In this document: positions 45,452 to 57,269 of the stretch, one piece after another
Position numbering within the stretch: the first letter of the stretch is position 1
Layout: each line of letters begins with the position of its first letter
DNA from: Panax quinquefolius
Taxonomy: Eukaryota; Streptophyta; Magnoliopsida; Apiales; Araliaceae
NCBI GenBank assembly: GCA_020205615.1
Contig: JAINUW010000284.1
Coordinates: 18,459 to 82,458 of the forward strand
Length of the DNA: 64,000 bases
Reading direction: 5' to 3'
The notes under the pieces: generated by a model
Databases searched by the model: none
The model's input: the letters and a program-made list of their open reading frames with translations, nothing else
Told to the model about the DNA's origin: nothing
Program-made: the position numbers and the translations under genes

Positions 45452-47308
45452 TGAAAGTAGTATGCACACAAGCCCAATCATGTTTGATGATAAAGCATAT
45501 ACTTTGTAACAATCTTATTCATTTATTAATAAAAGTATTAATTTATTAAAGGCTTTTAATTATCTACGTGATCTTTGTTTTATAATATGTGATAAACCCA
45601 TAGTTTTAAGCAATGCTTTTAGAATAATGATGATGATCATTCTAATGAGATCTAAATTCTTAGAAAGCTTAAAACTAAAATAGTTCTCAATCGTTGGATT
45701 ACTAAATTGGAGATTAGTGAATCGGATAGATTGGTACATCGTTGCTTGCTTCGTTGGATGAGGATGATTGATCTCGTGATCATTTGTGTGAGACACTAAA
45801 GCAAGTATGTAGGTGCTTATTGGAGAATAAGTTCACTGAGCATTGGCTCGCTAAGGAATACCTAATGGAGTTTTACTTGCACTGTCGATAGGAATTTCTG
45901 TAGTGATAGTAGTCAAGTAATCCTTGGACTTGAGATCATCATAGTATCTTGTGTATGATGAGTTATACTTTGACTTATTCCTTAAGACCCTTAGGGTATA
46001 TCAAATGGTATGCTTGGGTATAATAAGTTATACATGGAGATAATATATGATCGATAAAGAATCTACCACTTCAATAAAAAAAAGAGAAATGTCTATGTGA
46101 TTCGATAAATGACAACTTGAGTAGTCCTTGGCAAGTGAGAATGAAATTAGAAAGGAGTTTCTAATTTGCATTATTTGGAGTTGTGCATTTAAGGATCAAA
46201 ATACATATAATTAAATAAAATAAGACTTGATGTAATTCCATATCTTATATTTAATTGGGACATTGTATGGTGGAAGGATTGAATTATGCAGTAACTATTT
46301 ACTCAAAGGTTCTTTTATGATTAATGTTGAAATCTATATTATCGGAAAGTCGTTGATCATTAGGGAGGCTTATCCTATTGTAGAATAAATATTATTTATT
46401 TAAATAAATTAATTGTTTAATTTATTTATTTAAATAAGATTAGAATTATTCTAATTGATTTATTCACAATAGGTTTAATATGGAGAACCTAAAGGGTCAC
46501 ACCATAAAAGGAAGAATAATTATTTAAGAAGTTAATGGCATAATCGTAATAATATGTTATGTATATTTAATTTAATCTATGGTGATAGAATAAATTAAAT
46601 AGCTTAATATTATTATTTAATATTTTAGAAATATTAAATATAAATTAATAAGAGGAGTCTTATTAATATTATTATTATTATTATTATTATTTTAATTTCT
46701 AAAAAGTTTAGGAATTAATTTTAATATAAGTACTCTCATTTATTCCTAATTGGATTAGGAAGGAAAATTAGTTAAAGGAGTTTAATTAATTATCCCTAAT
46801 AAGATTAGGGAGCCCTTTTAATTAAAAAAGGGTTTAATTAAATAATACCTTATTTTTAATAGGTTTACTTGATATATTTATAAGAGAGTCTTAGTATGGG
46901 TATATCGTTGATATTAAGACTACGTTATAATTCCAATGGTTGGGAAAGTACGCTCTTTTCTATAGAGATAGAAAAACTAGGGTTTAGCCAACCACCCATC
47001 TTCTTGAATTCTTCTTCTTCCTTGGTGGATCACCTCAGAGGCCAAACACTTGGGTGGTTAACGTTGATCAAAGGAAGGAACCAAACCCGGTGGATTCAAG
47101 TTGAGCGAAAAGGATTGGAGGTGAACTTTGTACTGAGGAAGCTCGGATCTTCAAGGGTATGATTCTTATTTCATCTTTTTCGTTTAATTAATAATTGTGC
47201 ATAAAGGGTGATCGGGTATATGGTTTGTAAAATTTTAAACTCAGATTTTTTACGCTTCGCTTATTTATTTATGCAATTTGATTGCGTTCTTGAATATTAC
47301 AAACCTAA
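45452..47308 (+). mobile_element. 5' LTR of copia copy 2 (1857 bp)
   Basis: Starts TGAAAGTAGTATGCACAC and ends near AAACCTAA, followed by TGGTGGCATCGAGAGCC, which resembles a Met-tRNA-type primer binding site with an extra GC. The missing CA at the right end compared with copy 1 may be a small deletion or error. Confidence 0.85.
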
Positions 47309-47655
47309 TGGTGGCATCGAGAGCCCAAACTTTTATCACAAATTATTAATTATTTTAATTTGATATGTATATTGATATGTGTTTAGAACAATTTAATTGG
47401 GCATAATTTTATTATATAAATTTTAAAAAAAAAAAAAAACTGAAAAAAGCGAAAACGTTGAGCGATTTTGGAATATATATGATATATCTGTAATTCGTGA
47501 AATATATTTAAAAATCTAATTGAAATAAATTTTTGAAATAGTTTGAAATTTCGTTTTATAAACATCCATCCGGTTTATATATATATAGTAACTTTATTAT
47601 TATATATATGTATATATCCTATATTGATTTGGTTTGCGGTATATTCCTTATTAAA

Positions 47656-47699
<44 letters not shown>

Positions 47700-49560
47700 T
47701 TTAATTATTTTATAATTAAAATAAAAATTTATTTTAATCTTAAAATAAAAGTTTATTTTAATTTTAAAATAAAAGGTTTATTTTAATTATAAAATTAAAT
47801 TTCATGCTAACTAATTAGAGTTGGAATTGGATTCCATGATAACTAATTGGAGTTGAAATTGGATTCTATCTTTCCTTAAATAAAGGAGTTTATTTAGATA
47901 TGAAATAAGATTTCATATTATTCAAAATAAAAGAGTTTATTTGTGAATAGGAAAAAGAATCTGAGTCTTTCCTTAAATAAAGAATTTATTTAGATATGAA
48001 ATAAGTTTTCATATTATTCAAAAAATAAAGAAGTTTATTTGTGAATAGGAAAGAGAATCAAGTGTTTCCTTTAATAAAGTTTTTTTTTTTTACTTGGAAT
48101 TGGATTCCATAATTAATTAAAATAAAGGAGTTTATTTTGATTAAAGATTTTGATTAAAATAAAATAGTTTATTTTATTCAAAATTGGATAAATTAAAATA
48201 AAATAGTTTTATTTTGATTTAAATTTGGATTAAAATAAAGGAGTTTATTTTGATTCAAAAATAGATTTTATACTAACTAAATTTGCCCATTAAATGATAT
48301 CAATATATATATTAAATGTTTATTATTCATAAGATTGAATGTTATTTATTGATGCGTATGATGATGTGTATGATAATAAATGGGATTGATTATGAATTAT
48401 TGACGATGTGATTGGATTTTATTTTAGTTGGATGCATGAATGTATGAGTTTTATTAAATGGGATTCTGCGTACCTCGTCTTCTCTAATTTTTCTTAATGT
48501 AAATTCTATCTCTCTCTATGTACTTCTCCTCGATCTAACGATCGAGGTTTCTATTTATTTTAAATAGTTTTGTAATAGGAATAGTTAGAATTAATTTTGA
48601 AAATTGGAGATCGAGGAAGCGAGGCGCTTGAAGACCAGATTTGTAATGGAGCAGGGTTTAAATGTAATAGTTATATTTAAATATTATTTCTTGCACTTTA
48701 AGGTTTGACCTTTTGGTTCACTTGGTGGCTCTAGTGAACCAAACTAGAAATAAAAGTCCATAATCAATCAGGGGTAGAATATAGTATTCTATATATGCAT
48801 GTTTATACTATATATATTATATATTATGCAAACATGCTTGGCATGTTAATTAATATAATAGCGTATTTTATATATATATGTAAATGCTGTATTAAACAAG
48901 ATGAGACAAATTAATAACAAACCCCTCGATTTTTTTATATTAAGTCTAAGCGTTCAAAATATTTGGAATATCGAGCGTAAGCCTTCTACAGCATGATAAA
49001 ATTAATAGAGTATTAAATATTTAATATGAGTTTGTTGTGTCACCACAAGGCAAGTATTAAGTATTTAAGATGTTAATTTATCACATTTGATGCTTATAAA
49101 GAAAATTGAACAATATTGTTTTGTTGTGTCACCACAAGGATGATATTTTTCTTTTTGAATATATGGAGTGCTAGGTTGGACTTAACTTGGATAATTTTGA
49201 TTCGGATGTGCCACCACTTGATCAAAATAATCTAAGAGGCAAAAAGAAAAGGAGTTGCATAGTTGATGTAATTGACAAAAGTTGTCTACCTATTTATTTA
49301 TATATAGTTTGTTGTGTCACCATGAGGCTATATACATTTGAAATGGGATCCTTATTCTCACTTTAGCAAATCTTTAATTAGATTTTGCCGAACTATATAA
49401 GTGAGGTAATATAGTTTGAAGAAAATAGTGGGAGATACCAATTTAAAACAAGACCTAATTTATTTTGGTAATTAATAAAAGAATGTATGTTAAAATGTTG
49501 TTAATTATAAATTCATTTATAGAATTTTACAATGTCTAAATTACTATCAACTGCGAAAGC
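47309..49560 (+). mobile_element. Copia copy 2 PBS and 5' leader
   Basis: PBS-like TGGTGGCATCGAGAGCC (47309-47325) is followed by about 2.2 kb of A/T-rich non-coding leader. It has (AT)n at 47664-47693, repeated TAAATAAAGGAGTTTATTT words, and a tandem duplication of about 100-125 bp (47870-47965 and 47967-48065). The four TTGTTGTGTCACCACAAGG motifs recur at 49032, 49121, about 49206 and 49309. A leader this long before gag is unusual but occurs in large copia lineages. Confidence 0.75.
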
Positions 49561-50750
49561 ATATTAGATGTTATTTAACCGGACCGAATTAAATGGATTG
49601 GTTAAGGAATTTGAGAATAGTTCTCATGGTGAAAAAGTTATCTTATGTCTTAATCGCCTATCCACTGCAATGGTTGCGAACAATGCCTCTACGAGGAAGA
49701 GATTGCTACTTTTAGAAAGTGGCAAGATGATGCATGATTGGCTCGATGCATCATCTTTCGCATCCATGAGTAACGAGCTTGACGTCAAGATGAAACTATG
49801 GATCTTTCTCTTATATTCCGCACATCAAGTAGTTGATGGTGAGGAAAATGGGACCGATAAATATCGAGATATCTAAGGAGCTCTTCCGATCTAGAATGGC
49901 CAATGGCACTATAAATGCAGATAAAAGTTCTTAACATAATCAATTTGATTGATCAATTAGGACAATTGGTTTTGTCATGGATGGAGAGTTGAGCCAAGAT
50001 TTGATCTTGCACTCACTCCCGGACTCCTTTCACAATTGTTGTGAATTTTTCATATAAACAAGCTAGATATCGACTTGATTTGATTTGCTTAACATGTTGA
50101 AAAATGTTGAGAGTCACTTTCAACCAAGAAAGACCATGTCTTCTTGGTAGGGGCCAAAGGATCTTACGAAAGAAGAACGATTCAAAGAAGACGGTATATA
50201 AAAGGCGTAAACAAAGGATAATAAGAACAAAAGCGAGATACGGATAGCAAAGGAGTTTGCTTCCACTTACAATAAGCTTTGGACTTTGGAAAGAAAGCTG
50301 AGAAGTATCTTGCGAGGAGGCTAACCAAAGAAGCTTAGTGAAGTTTGATTTACAAATACAAATTTGTTCATGATTTAAAATAAATTTTTCTTTAAGTCGA
50401 GGTTCTACTTGGGTATTGGATACTTGACTTTGGTTATCATAAATATAGATTTATGAAGGGACCCAAAGTAGAAAGCTAAACAAATATAAGTAATCTATGT
50501 GTGGGAAATGAAGCAAAGGTTGATCATATTAGCCATAGAAACTTATAGTTTAGCAGATCTGCTGGCAAATCTATTAAGTCGATAAGTTGTTATTGTATTC
50601 CAATTCTTGTTTAAAACATTATTTCCATTTTATTGTTGGATGATGAAATCTTTGGTATTATAATTAAGAACAATTGTTGTTCTATTTATAATAATAATGT
50701 TTTGTAAAGAACTGGAATATTACTTAATGGATTTTGTACTTGACTTACGT
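49561..50750 (+). pseudogene. Copia copy 2 gag and pre-integrase remnant, interrupted
   Basis: Same gag pieces as copy 1 (ATFRKWQDDA zone near 49690; LASMSNEL near 49760; ICLTC/LLNMLKNVES zone near 50090; GSTWVLDT near 50405). It breaks at 50750 after TTGTACTTGACTTACGT, where a gypsy LTR begins. It corresponds to copy 1 up to about 38405. The frame is disrupted several times. Confidence 0.75.
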
Positions 50751-53132
50751 AGATTTTATCGATAAAGATTTAAATTTTGTGAAATAATTTTTAATATTAT
50801 GGTGTGAATTTGAGATAATATTATAGTTGTGGGTAGTATTTATAAATTTTGCAAAAGTATCACAGTGGTTATATTATATTCGATTGGTGGGGAATATTCG
50901 GTTTAGCGGGGAATATTAAATACAATGGCTCAATCATTGGTGGACCCTAGCGAAATTATTGTCGGATTGAAAGCGACAAAAATATTTTATTGAAATAACG
51001 GCGGAAGTTTTCTGGTAGTTCTTTGTTGAACTACTCGGTAGTAAAAAATACGATGTCGTGTGGTTGCGTAGTAGCCTTGCGGTATTGATTATTGATCTTA
51101 TGTGAGAAGTCACTCGGTTTGATTCCATTATTGTCGATTAATAATATGAATTATTATAGCGATAATGGCGTTTTGTTTTATTAGTATTATTAGCGTAATA
51201 AAAGCGAAACATCTTTTATATAAAATAGAATACTTTATTAAAGTTATTACATAAATAGAATATATTATATTTTATTATGCATAGTGTTGCGTAGTTTTTT
51301 GCATAGTGTTTTGCATAGTATTGCATAGTGTTTGCATAGTAAAATGTTTTTATATAAATAGAATATATTATATTTTATTTAAAAGATTTTTCTTTAAATA
51401 TGGACCGTCGAGTTAAAGTAAATCAATACGGGATATTCATGGATTAATTCTTATGCATTCCATTTTCCTATAAATAGAAGCTCGTTCCTTCATTATTTTC
51501 TTACGAATTCATTGAAACTAGAGAGAAATTATAGAGAGAAGCTATAGAGAGAAAATTATAGAAAGAAGAAGAGTATTACTACTTCTTTACTTACTTATAT
51601 TAGGTTCTTTTACGGTGAGGGTGTTATTCTTTCTTCTTGAAGAGAACTTACATTATTCCATTCATTATTATTACATTGGAATAACTTTTGTAAAAGTGGC
51701 ATACCCTATACATAACTTTTGTATCTGTGGCATACCTATACTTGGTGAAATCCTTATGTTATTCCATTGCTTATTATTACATTGGAATAACTTTTGTATC
51801 TGTGATTTACCCTATACTTGGTGACATTCTTCTATTATTACATTGGAACATCACATGCATGTGTTTTACAGGACTGGTTAAGATTTTATTAATACATTGG
51901 AACATCACATGCATGTGTTTTACAGGACTGGTTAAAATCTTTATCATTCTGTTGGAATATCTCTGTGTGTGTGTTTTACAGGATGCAGTTCCATCTTTAT
52001 TATTACATTGGAACATCACATCGGTGTGAATTTCACGACACTGGTTAGATTATTATTATTACATTGGAATAACTTTACATGCAATCTGCATGCGTGGTGA
52101 TTTCTTTTGTTATTCCATTCTTTATTATACCCGGTTGGTTAAAACTTTGACTTCTATACTCCATGAAATTAGTAGAATATCCTTGATATTTGCGTTTCAT
52201 CGATATCTTTTCATGGAAATATTCTTACGATCATTCTTGAATTTTACTCTCTGAAAGCGATATCATGTTGACAATTTGGGCGTTAATAATTCATGGATTA
52301 AATAATTCTTGAACTTGTTTTATTGAATTATTATGTCATTGTCATCATCCTCGTGTTATATTATGTTATCTTTGGCTTACGTGCGTAGATGAACTTAGTA
52401 TGATTATGACGAGGATCATTCGGTATAATAATGATCTTGATATAAATGATGTGACAAAAAGTCCTCGGTGGCTTTTGTAATGCGATGATGGATAGTTTTT
52501 GGTATGATTATGACCGGGGTGATTCGGTATAGTCATGACCATTGATAATTTGATGAAAATCCTTGGCCAGTGAATGCGGGGATGATTAGATGTGGTGGTT
52601 TATTATTTAGTGAGTGAGTCGGTGATAAAATTGATGAAAACCTTTTAAAACCTAAAAGATAGTAGACTTTATTCTCTCTTGACTCTTTTAATGGATTGCT
52701 TATTCATTGCTTGTTAAAGCTGGTTGTCTATTGTATTTTATCGGTTTAACCTTTGTTGAAGGCTAATGATAATTTATTACGCATTATCTTAGTCGTAATA
52801 TTTCTTCTTGGGCTAGTTGAGCTCACCCTTTCTTTCCTTTTGTTCTCTTGAGGAAATGAGAACATAATTTGAGACGAGTCGGGGAGCGAAGTAATGGTCG
52901 AGAGGATAGCATTAGTAGTCCTCACTATAATACGTGAAATAGTGTGATAATAGTTGTAATGAGGACTCCTTTTGAGTTTGTATAATATCTAGTAGACAAT
53001 ATTTGTATTCAAACTCACGGTTTATATGTCGTATTGTACGACAGTTATATTAGTAAGTTGTATTTGAATTTATGTACCATGTAAGTGGCGACCCAAGATG
53101 GGTGGCGTATACCTAATTTTAGAGGCGTCGCG
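50751..53132 (+). mobile_element. 5' LTR of the gypsy element nested in copia copy 2
   Basis: Begins AGATTTTATCGATAAAG without the TGTGAGACCC that starts the sister LTR at 57270, and ends ..TTTTAGAGGCGTCGCG before the PBS. About 2.38 kb. TATA near 51468 (CCTATAAATAGAAG). Contains the 60-bp ACATTGGAACATCAC array (51840-52070). Highly similar to 57270-59662. Confidence 0.87.
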
Positions 53133-53133
53133 G

Positions 53134-53147
53134 TTGGTATCGAGCTT
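53134..53147 (+). other. Primer binding site of the nested gypsy element
   Basis: TTGGTATCGAGCTT right after the LTR. Met-initiator type with one missing A relative to TGGTATCAGAGC. Same variant as 32569-32580. Confidence 0.8.
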
Positions 53148-54600
53148 AGGGATATGATCACTGGCTAAGATGTGAGATAAGAACTAGGAGGAGGCGGGAA
53201 ATTCGCCCGCTAGTATGACCTACCTAAGTTTATTTGGTATTTAATTGGTCGGTCGGGAGTATAGGGATAATATGTGATATATTAATTAACCCTTGTTTTG
53301 TGGCGTGTTTTTGGTATTTAGATTTTGATGAGTGAATGACACCTTTAATCACTAATCGGAGTTAATGCGATTGTCGAGCGAGAACAAATTAGAGATATCC
53401 ACGTAGTGAATGAAGAACTAATTATTGCGAGAGCTAGTTGGAAGTAGCGGTGAAAGGTGAGTAACGACACGAGGAGAACGATAATAATCATCTTAGAATT
53501 ACAAAATCGTGTTAGTGATAGAAGAAACGAGGTTGAAGAAACCATTGAAAATATGGAACAATGATAACAATCGTGGGGAGAAATTATCGACTTAAAATGG
53601 TAACCACTTGGTGTAAGATATTAAAGTTGGAATAATAAAAATCAAAGATAATAGAAGTGGAAATTTCGAAGAGAAGGTCATTTAGCTCGATTTTGGCGTG
53701 CAGATCATCAAAATAGATGAAATGGACTTTGGGGACAATTGGGGAACCAAAGAATTCGGATTACCACATGATAAAATTCGGATATGGATCGGAGGAAAAA
53801 TCAAATCATGGATGGGGAATGTGAAAGGTTTAAGGGTTTTTCTATGTAAAGGCGTTTTCGAAAAAGCGAGGCGTGTCGAGAACTCGAGCGAAGTTTATGC
53901 GGGTTAGTTAATTATAAATTCTTGCGAAGTCTATACCTTATTAGATCTGGGTTCTACCCATTCTTTTATCTCTCTTGCTTGCGTTCAGCGTTTAAATTTG
54001 ACTCAGGAGAAGTTAGACTTTGACTTATTGGTTGAAACCGTTGGGAGGAAACCCGTTACCTCCAACATTTATTAATCTTGTTGTTTCAAATAAACACTTT
54101 CACGTTACTGTCGATCTTATCTCTTTGAAAATACTTGCCTTTGAGGTAATTTTTAGGAATCGATTGATTAACTACTCATTATTCTTTTTGTAAGGTTGTT
54201 AGCTTTTTATATTTCTAACCAACTTTGTTATCTGAATTCAAAGTAACCAAACCCTAAAGTTAATCAATTTTGTTATATCAAGCCATAAGTAAAGAGCCCG
54301 AACCTTTCGTTGTTGACTTCCTTGTGTGGAATGCTGCAAAAGCCGGACTTTACGTGGCGACATCGTGAATGAAGATGGCAAGTTTATAGGTATCATTGTG
54401 AGGTCTTTATCTAGGTTAAGGGATAGAAAGTCGCAGTTGGTATCAATGTGACGTCTTATCAAGTCTTGGATGAAGTCATGATTTTGAATGATATTTCTAT
54501 CATTAATAAATTTCTTGGCGTATTCTTGAAGACTTCCTAGCCTACCTAGGCGTGAAATCGAATTTTGTATTGACCCGATACAAAAACCCATTTCTTAAAC
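53148..54600 (+). pseudogene. Leader, gag tail, protease and RT start of the nested gypsy element
   Basis: The leader (53148-53690) is followed by a short gag tail and then the protease: CEVYTLLDLGSTHSFISLAC (active-site-like DLGS) and LTQEKLDFDLLVETV, at 53925-54040. Near 54530-54595 the RT entry LPSLPRREIEFCIDPIQKPIS is readable. Most of gag and all later pol domains are absent. The sequence changes to LTR-like DNA at about 54605. Confidence 0.7.
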
Positions 54601-57190
54601 CCTCGAATATTTCTTGACTAAAATGAGCATTTACGTGGTTTATGATGAAAGTCATAATAAAAGCATTGGACTAATGAAAATCATGGGTATATGAAGTATT
54701 AGTAAGTTTTATGATGAGTTATGTTGGTTAGTATGTGAAAACATGAAAGTTTCTTAGAAATCACAAAGAGTTGAAAATCAGATTTTGGTGAAAAGCGTAA
54801 CATGAAATTCAATTGACCATATCTCCTATTATATTTTGAATTTTTGAATGTGGTCAAGTCCTAGAGTTAGATCTATGAGTTACCTAACTAATCCAAGTGG
54901 AATTACTGGAAAAGGTGTTGTAGATTTTTGTGTGGACTGATTTTAGTAAAGGAGGCCAAAGCTGTAAATTTCGAAAAATGCTACTGCCAGAAACTTTAGA
55001 GGGCTGTTTCGGCCACTTAAATTATGAGAAAAATTCTGGCCTTTTGGGACATGAAAGTATATGGTATAAAGTACCTCCTGTCCAAAAATGAGCTCATTAC
55101 GACTTAAAATGAGCAAGTTATGACTATTTCAATATTTAGGTTTTTAAATGAAAAGCACGCTATAACTTAGGAGTTCTATAACTCAGATGACCATGAAATT
55201 TAAACTAGAAGCTCACGTTAACATGTGTAAGGTCCTGCCAAGATTTGGGAATTTTGGAGTTAAACTTGAGGTAGCTAATTTCTTAAGGAATTAATTAGAA
55301 ATTGATTTTTGAAAAATAGTAAATGAATTTTAAAAATTCCGAGAAAAATATATTTTCATTATGGGACTATATTATGCTAAATCCCAGAAAAGAAATATTT
55401 TTGGGACTGATTTGGTATTTTTCATGAAAATAGTTTAATTCTGAACATATGAGTTAAATATGTTATGTGAAGTAATAAAAAGTTGAAAATAGGATTTTAT
55501 GGCTAGAGAATCCTATATAGAGTATATGCATATTTTTTTGATGAGGATTTGATAATTGGTGATGATATTTTATAGTATGGCATTTTGAATGATTAAATGC
55601 ATTATATGGTAAAAGCGTAAACAATTGAGATAAATTGTTTATAAATTTAAGAAGTGATTAAAATATTATTATAATATTAATGATATTAGATTATGAGATT
55701 ATTAAGTGATTGATAACATGGGGATATTCTTGAATCTGGATAAATTATATTATAAATGTTTAATATTTATCCTTTATCTCATTTGATTGATTCTTTATAT
55801 CATTATCCTCGTGTTTATATTATGTTGAAAGTAAATACGTGTTTTGTAGTGCATAGATGGACTTGGTATGATTATGACCGAGGGATTGTTGGTATAATCA
55901 TAGCTTAGTAATTGAAAACACAATTATCTTTGGTAGTAGTGCATGGATAATTTGTGGTCGTGATCTTAATGAATACACAATTATCTTTGGTAGTAGTGCA
56001 TGGATAATTTGTGGTGCGTAATCTTAATGAATACACAATTATCTTTGGTAGTAGTGCATGGATAATTTGTGGTCGTGATCTTAATGAATACACAATTATC
56101 TTTGGTAGTAGTGCATGGATAATCGTGATCTTAATGAATACCACGATTATCTTTTTGGTAGTAGTAGTGCATGGATAATTTGTAAACGGTAATCTTAATG
56201 AATATACGATTATCTTTGGTAGTAGTGCATGGATAATTTGTGGTGGTAATCTTAATGAATACACAATTATCTTTGGTAGTAGTGCATGGATAATTTTGTG
56301 GTAATGAATTAATCTTAATGAATACACAATTATCTTTGGTAGTAGTGCATGGATAATATCTTAATGAATACGATTATTATCTTTGGTAGTAGTGCATGGA
56401 TAATTTGTGGTCGTGATCTTAATGAATACACGATTATCTTTGGTAGTAGTGCATGGATAATTTGTGGTCGTGATCTTAATGAATATACGATTATCTTTGG
56501 TAGTAGTGCATGGATAATTTGTGGTCGTGATCTTAATGAATACACGATTATCTTTTGGTAGTAGTGCATGGATAATTTGTGGTCACGTGATCTTAATGAA
56601 TACACGATTATCTTTGGTAGTAGTGCATGGATAATTTGTGGTGCGTAATCTTAATGAATACACGATTATCTTTTAGTAGTGTCATGGATAATTTGTGGTC
56701 GTGATCTTAATGAATACGATTATCTTTGGTAGTAGTGCATGGATAATTTGTGGTCGTGATCTTAATGAATATACGATTATCTTTGGTAGTAGAGTGCATG
56801 GATAATTCGTGGTCGTGATCTTAATGAATATCCTTGGCACGTAGTGCGGGGATGATTCGATGATATGGATTAATTATTGGTGAGTCTCGTGATGAAATAT
56901 TAATTCATGGATGTGGTAAAAAGTCATCTTTGGTAGTAGTGCATTGATAGACTTGGTATGATTATGACCACGGATTATTCGGTATAATCATGGTAGTAAT
57001 TGAAAACACGAATATCCTTGGCGATTGGTGCATGGATAATTCGTGGTTGTGATCTTATTAAAATTTGAGTCTCGGTATTATTGGTTTTTTCTATATCTTT
57101 GTATATCTTTGCTTTTGTAGTGCAAAGATGAATTGTTAATGAATATCTTTGGTAGGATTGCAAAGATGAATTTAATATTTTTAAGCGATA
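54601..57190 (+). mobile_element. LTR-like segment replacing pol in the nested gypsy element
   Basis: The right half (55790-55920 and 56870-57190) matches chromovirus LTR words (TTATCCTCGTGTTTATATTATGTT, CTTGGTATGATTATGACC, GGTATAATCAT) also found at 52350-52560. The left half (54605-55740) is non-coding and has no relative elsewhere in the window that I could detect. It may be a diverged LTR of a related family. A PPT follows at 57246. Confidence 0.5.
55915..56870 (+). repeat. 57-58-bp minisatellite, about 16 units
   Basis: The consensus phrase is ATTATCTTTGGTAGTAGTGC, then ATGGATAATTTGTGGTCGTG, then ATCTTAATGAATACACG. Units are highly similar, with small indels. Short inverted ends ATTATC...GATAAT recur in each. 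Long ORFs crossing the array (55905-56605, both strands) are artefacts of a period divisible by three. Confidence 0.92.
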
Positions 57191-57194
57191 AAGG

Positions 57195-57269
57195 TATTGA
57201 GGTATCCTCATCTCTTTATCATATACCAGTGCGTACCCTAATTTGATGAAATTCCATAAGGAGGGAGAT
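57195..57269 (+). other. 3' end of gypsy internal region and PPT
   Basis: GAGGTATCCTCATCTC..., then AAATTCCATAAGGAGGGAGA directly before TGTGAGACCC. The same GGTATCCTCACCTT..PPT arrangement is seen on the minus strand at 42105-42150. Confidence 0.8.

Noticed and set aside
55905..56605. Long open frames on both strands resembling repeat proteins
   Set aside because: They are produced by the 57-58-bp minisatellite; the same repeat is open on both strands and no start context or domain is present.
55915..56870. CRISPR-like direct repeat array
   Set aside because: Units are contiguous tandem copies without unique spacers, in plant nuclear DNA, with no cas genes.
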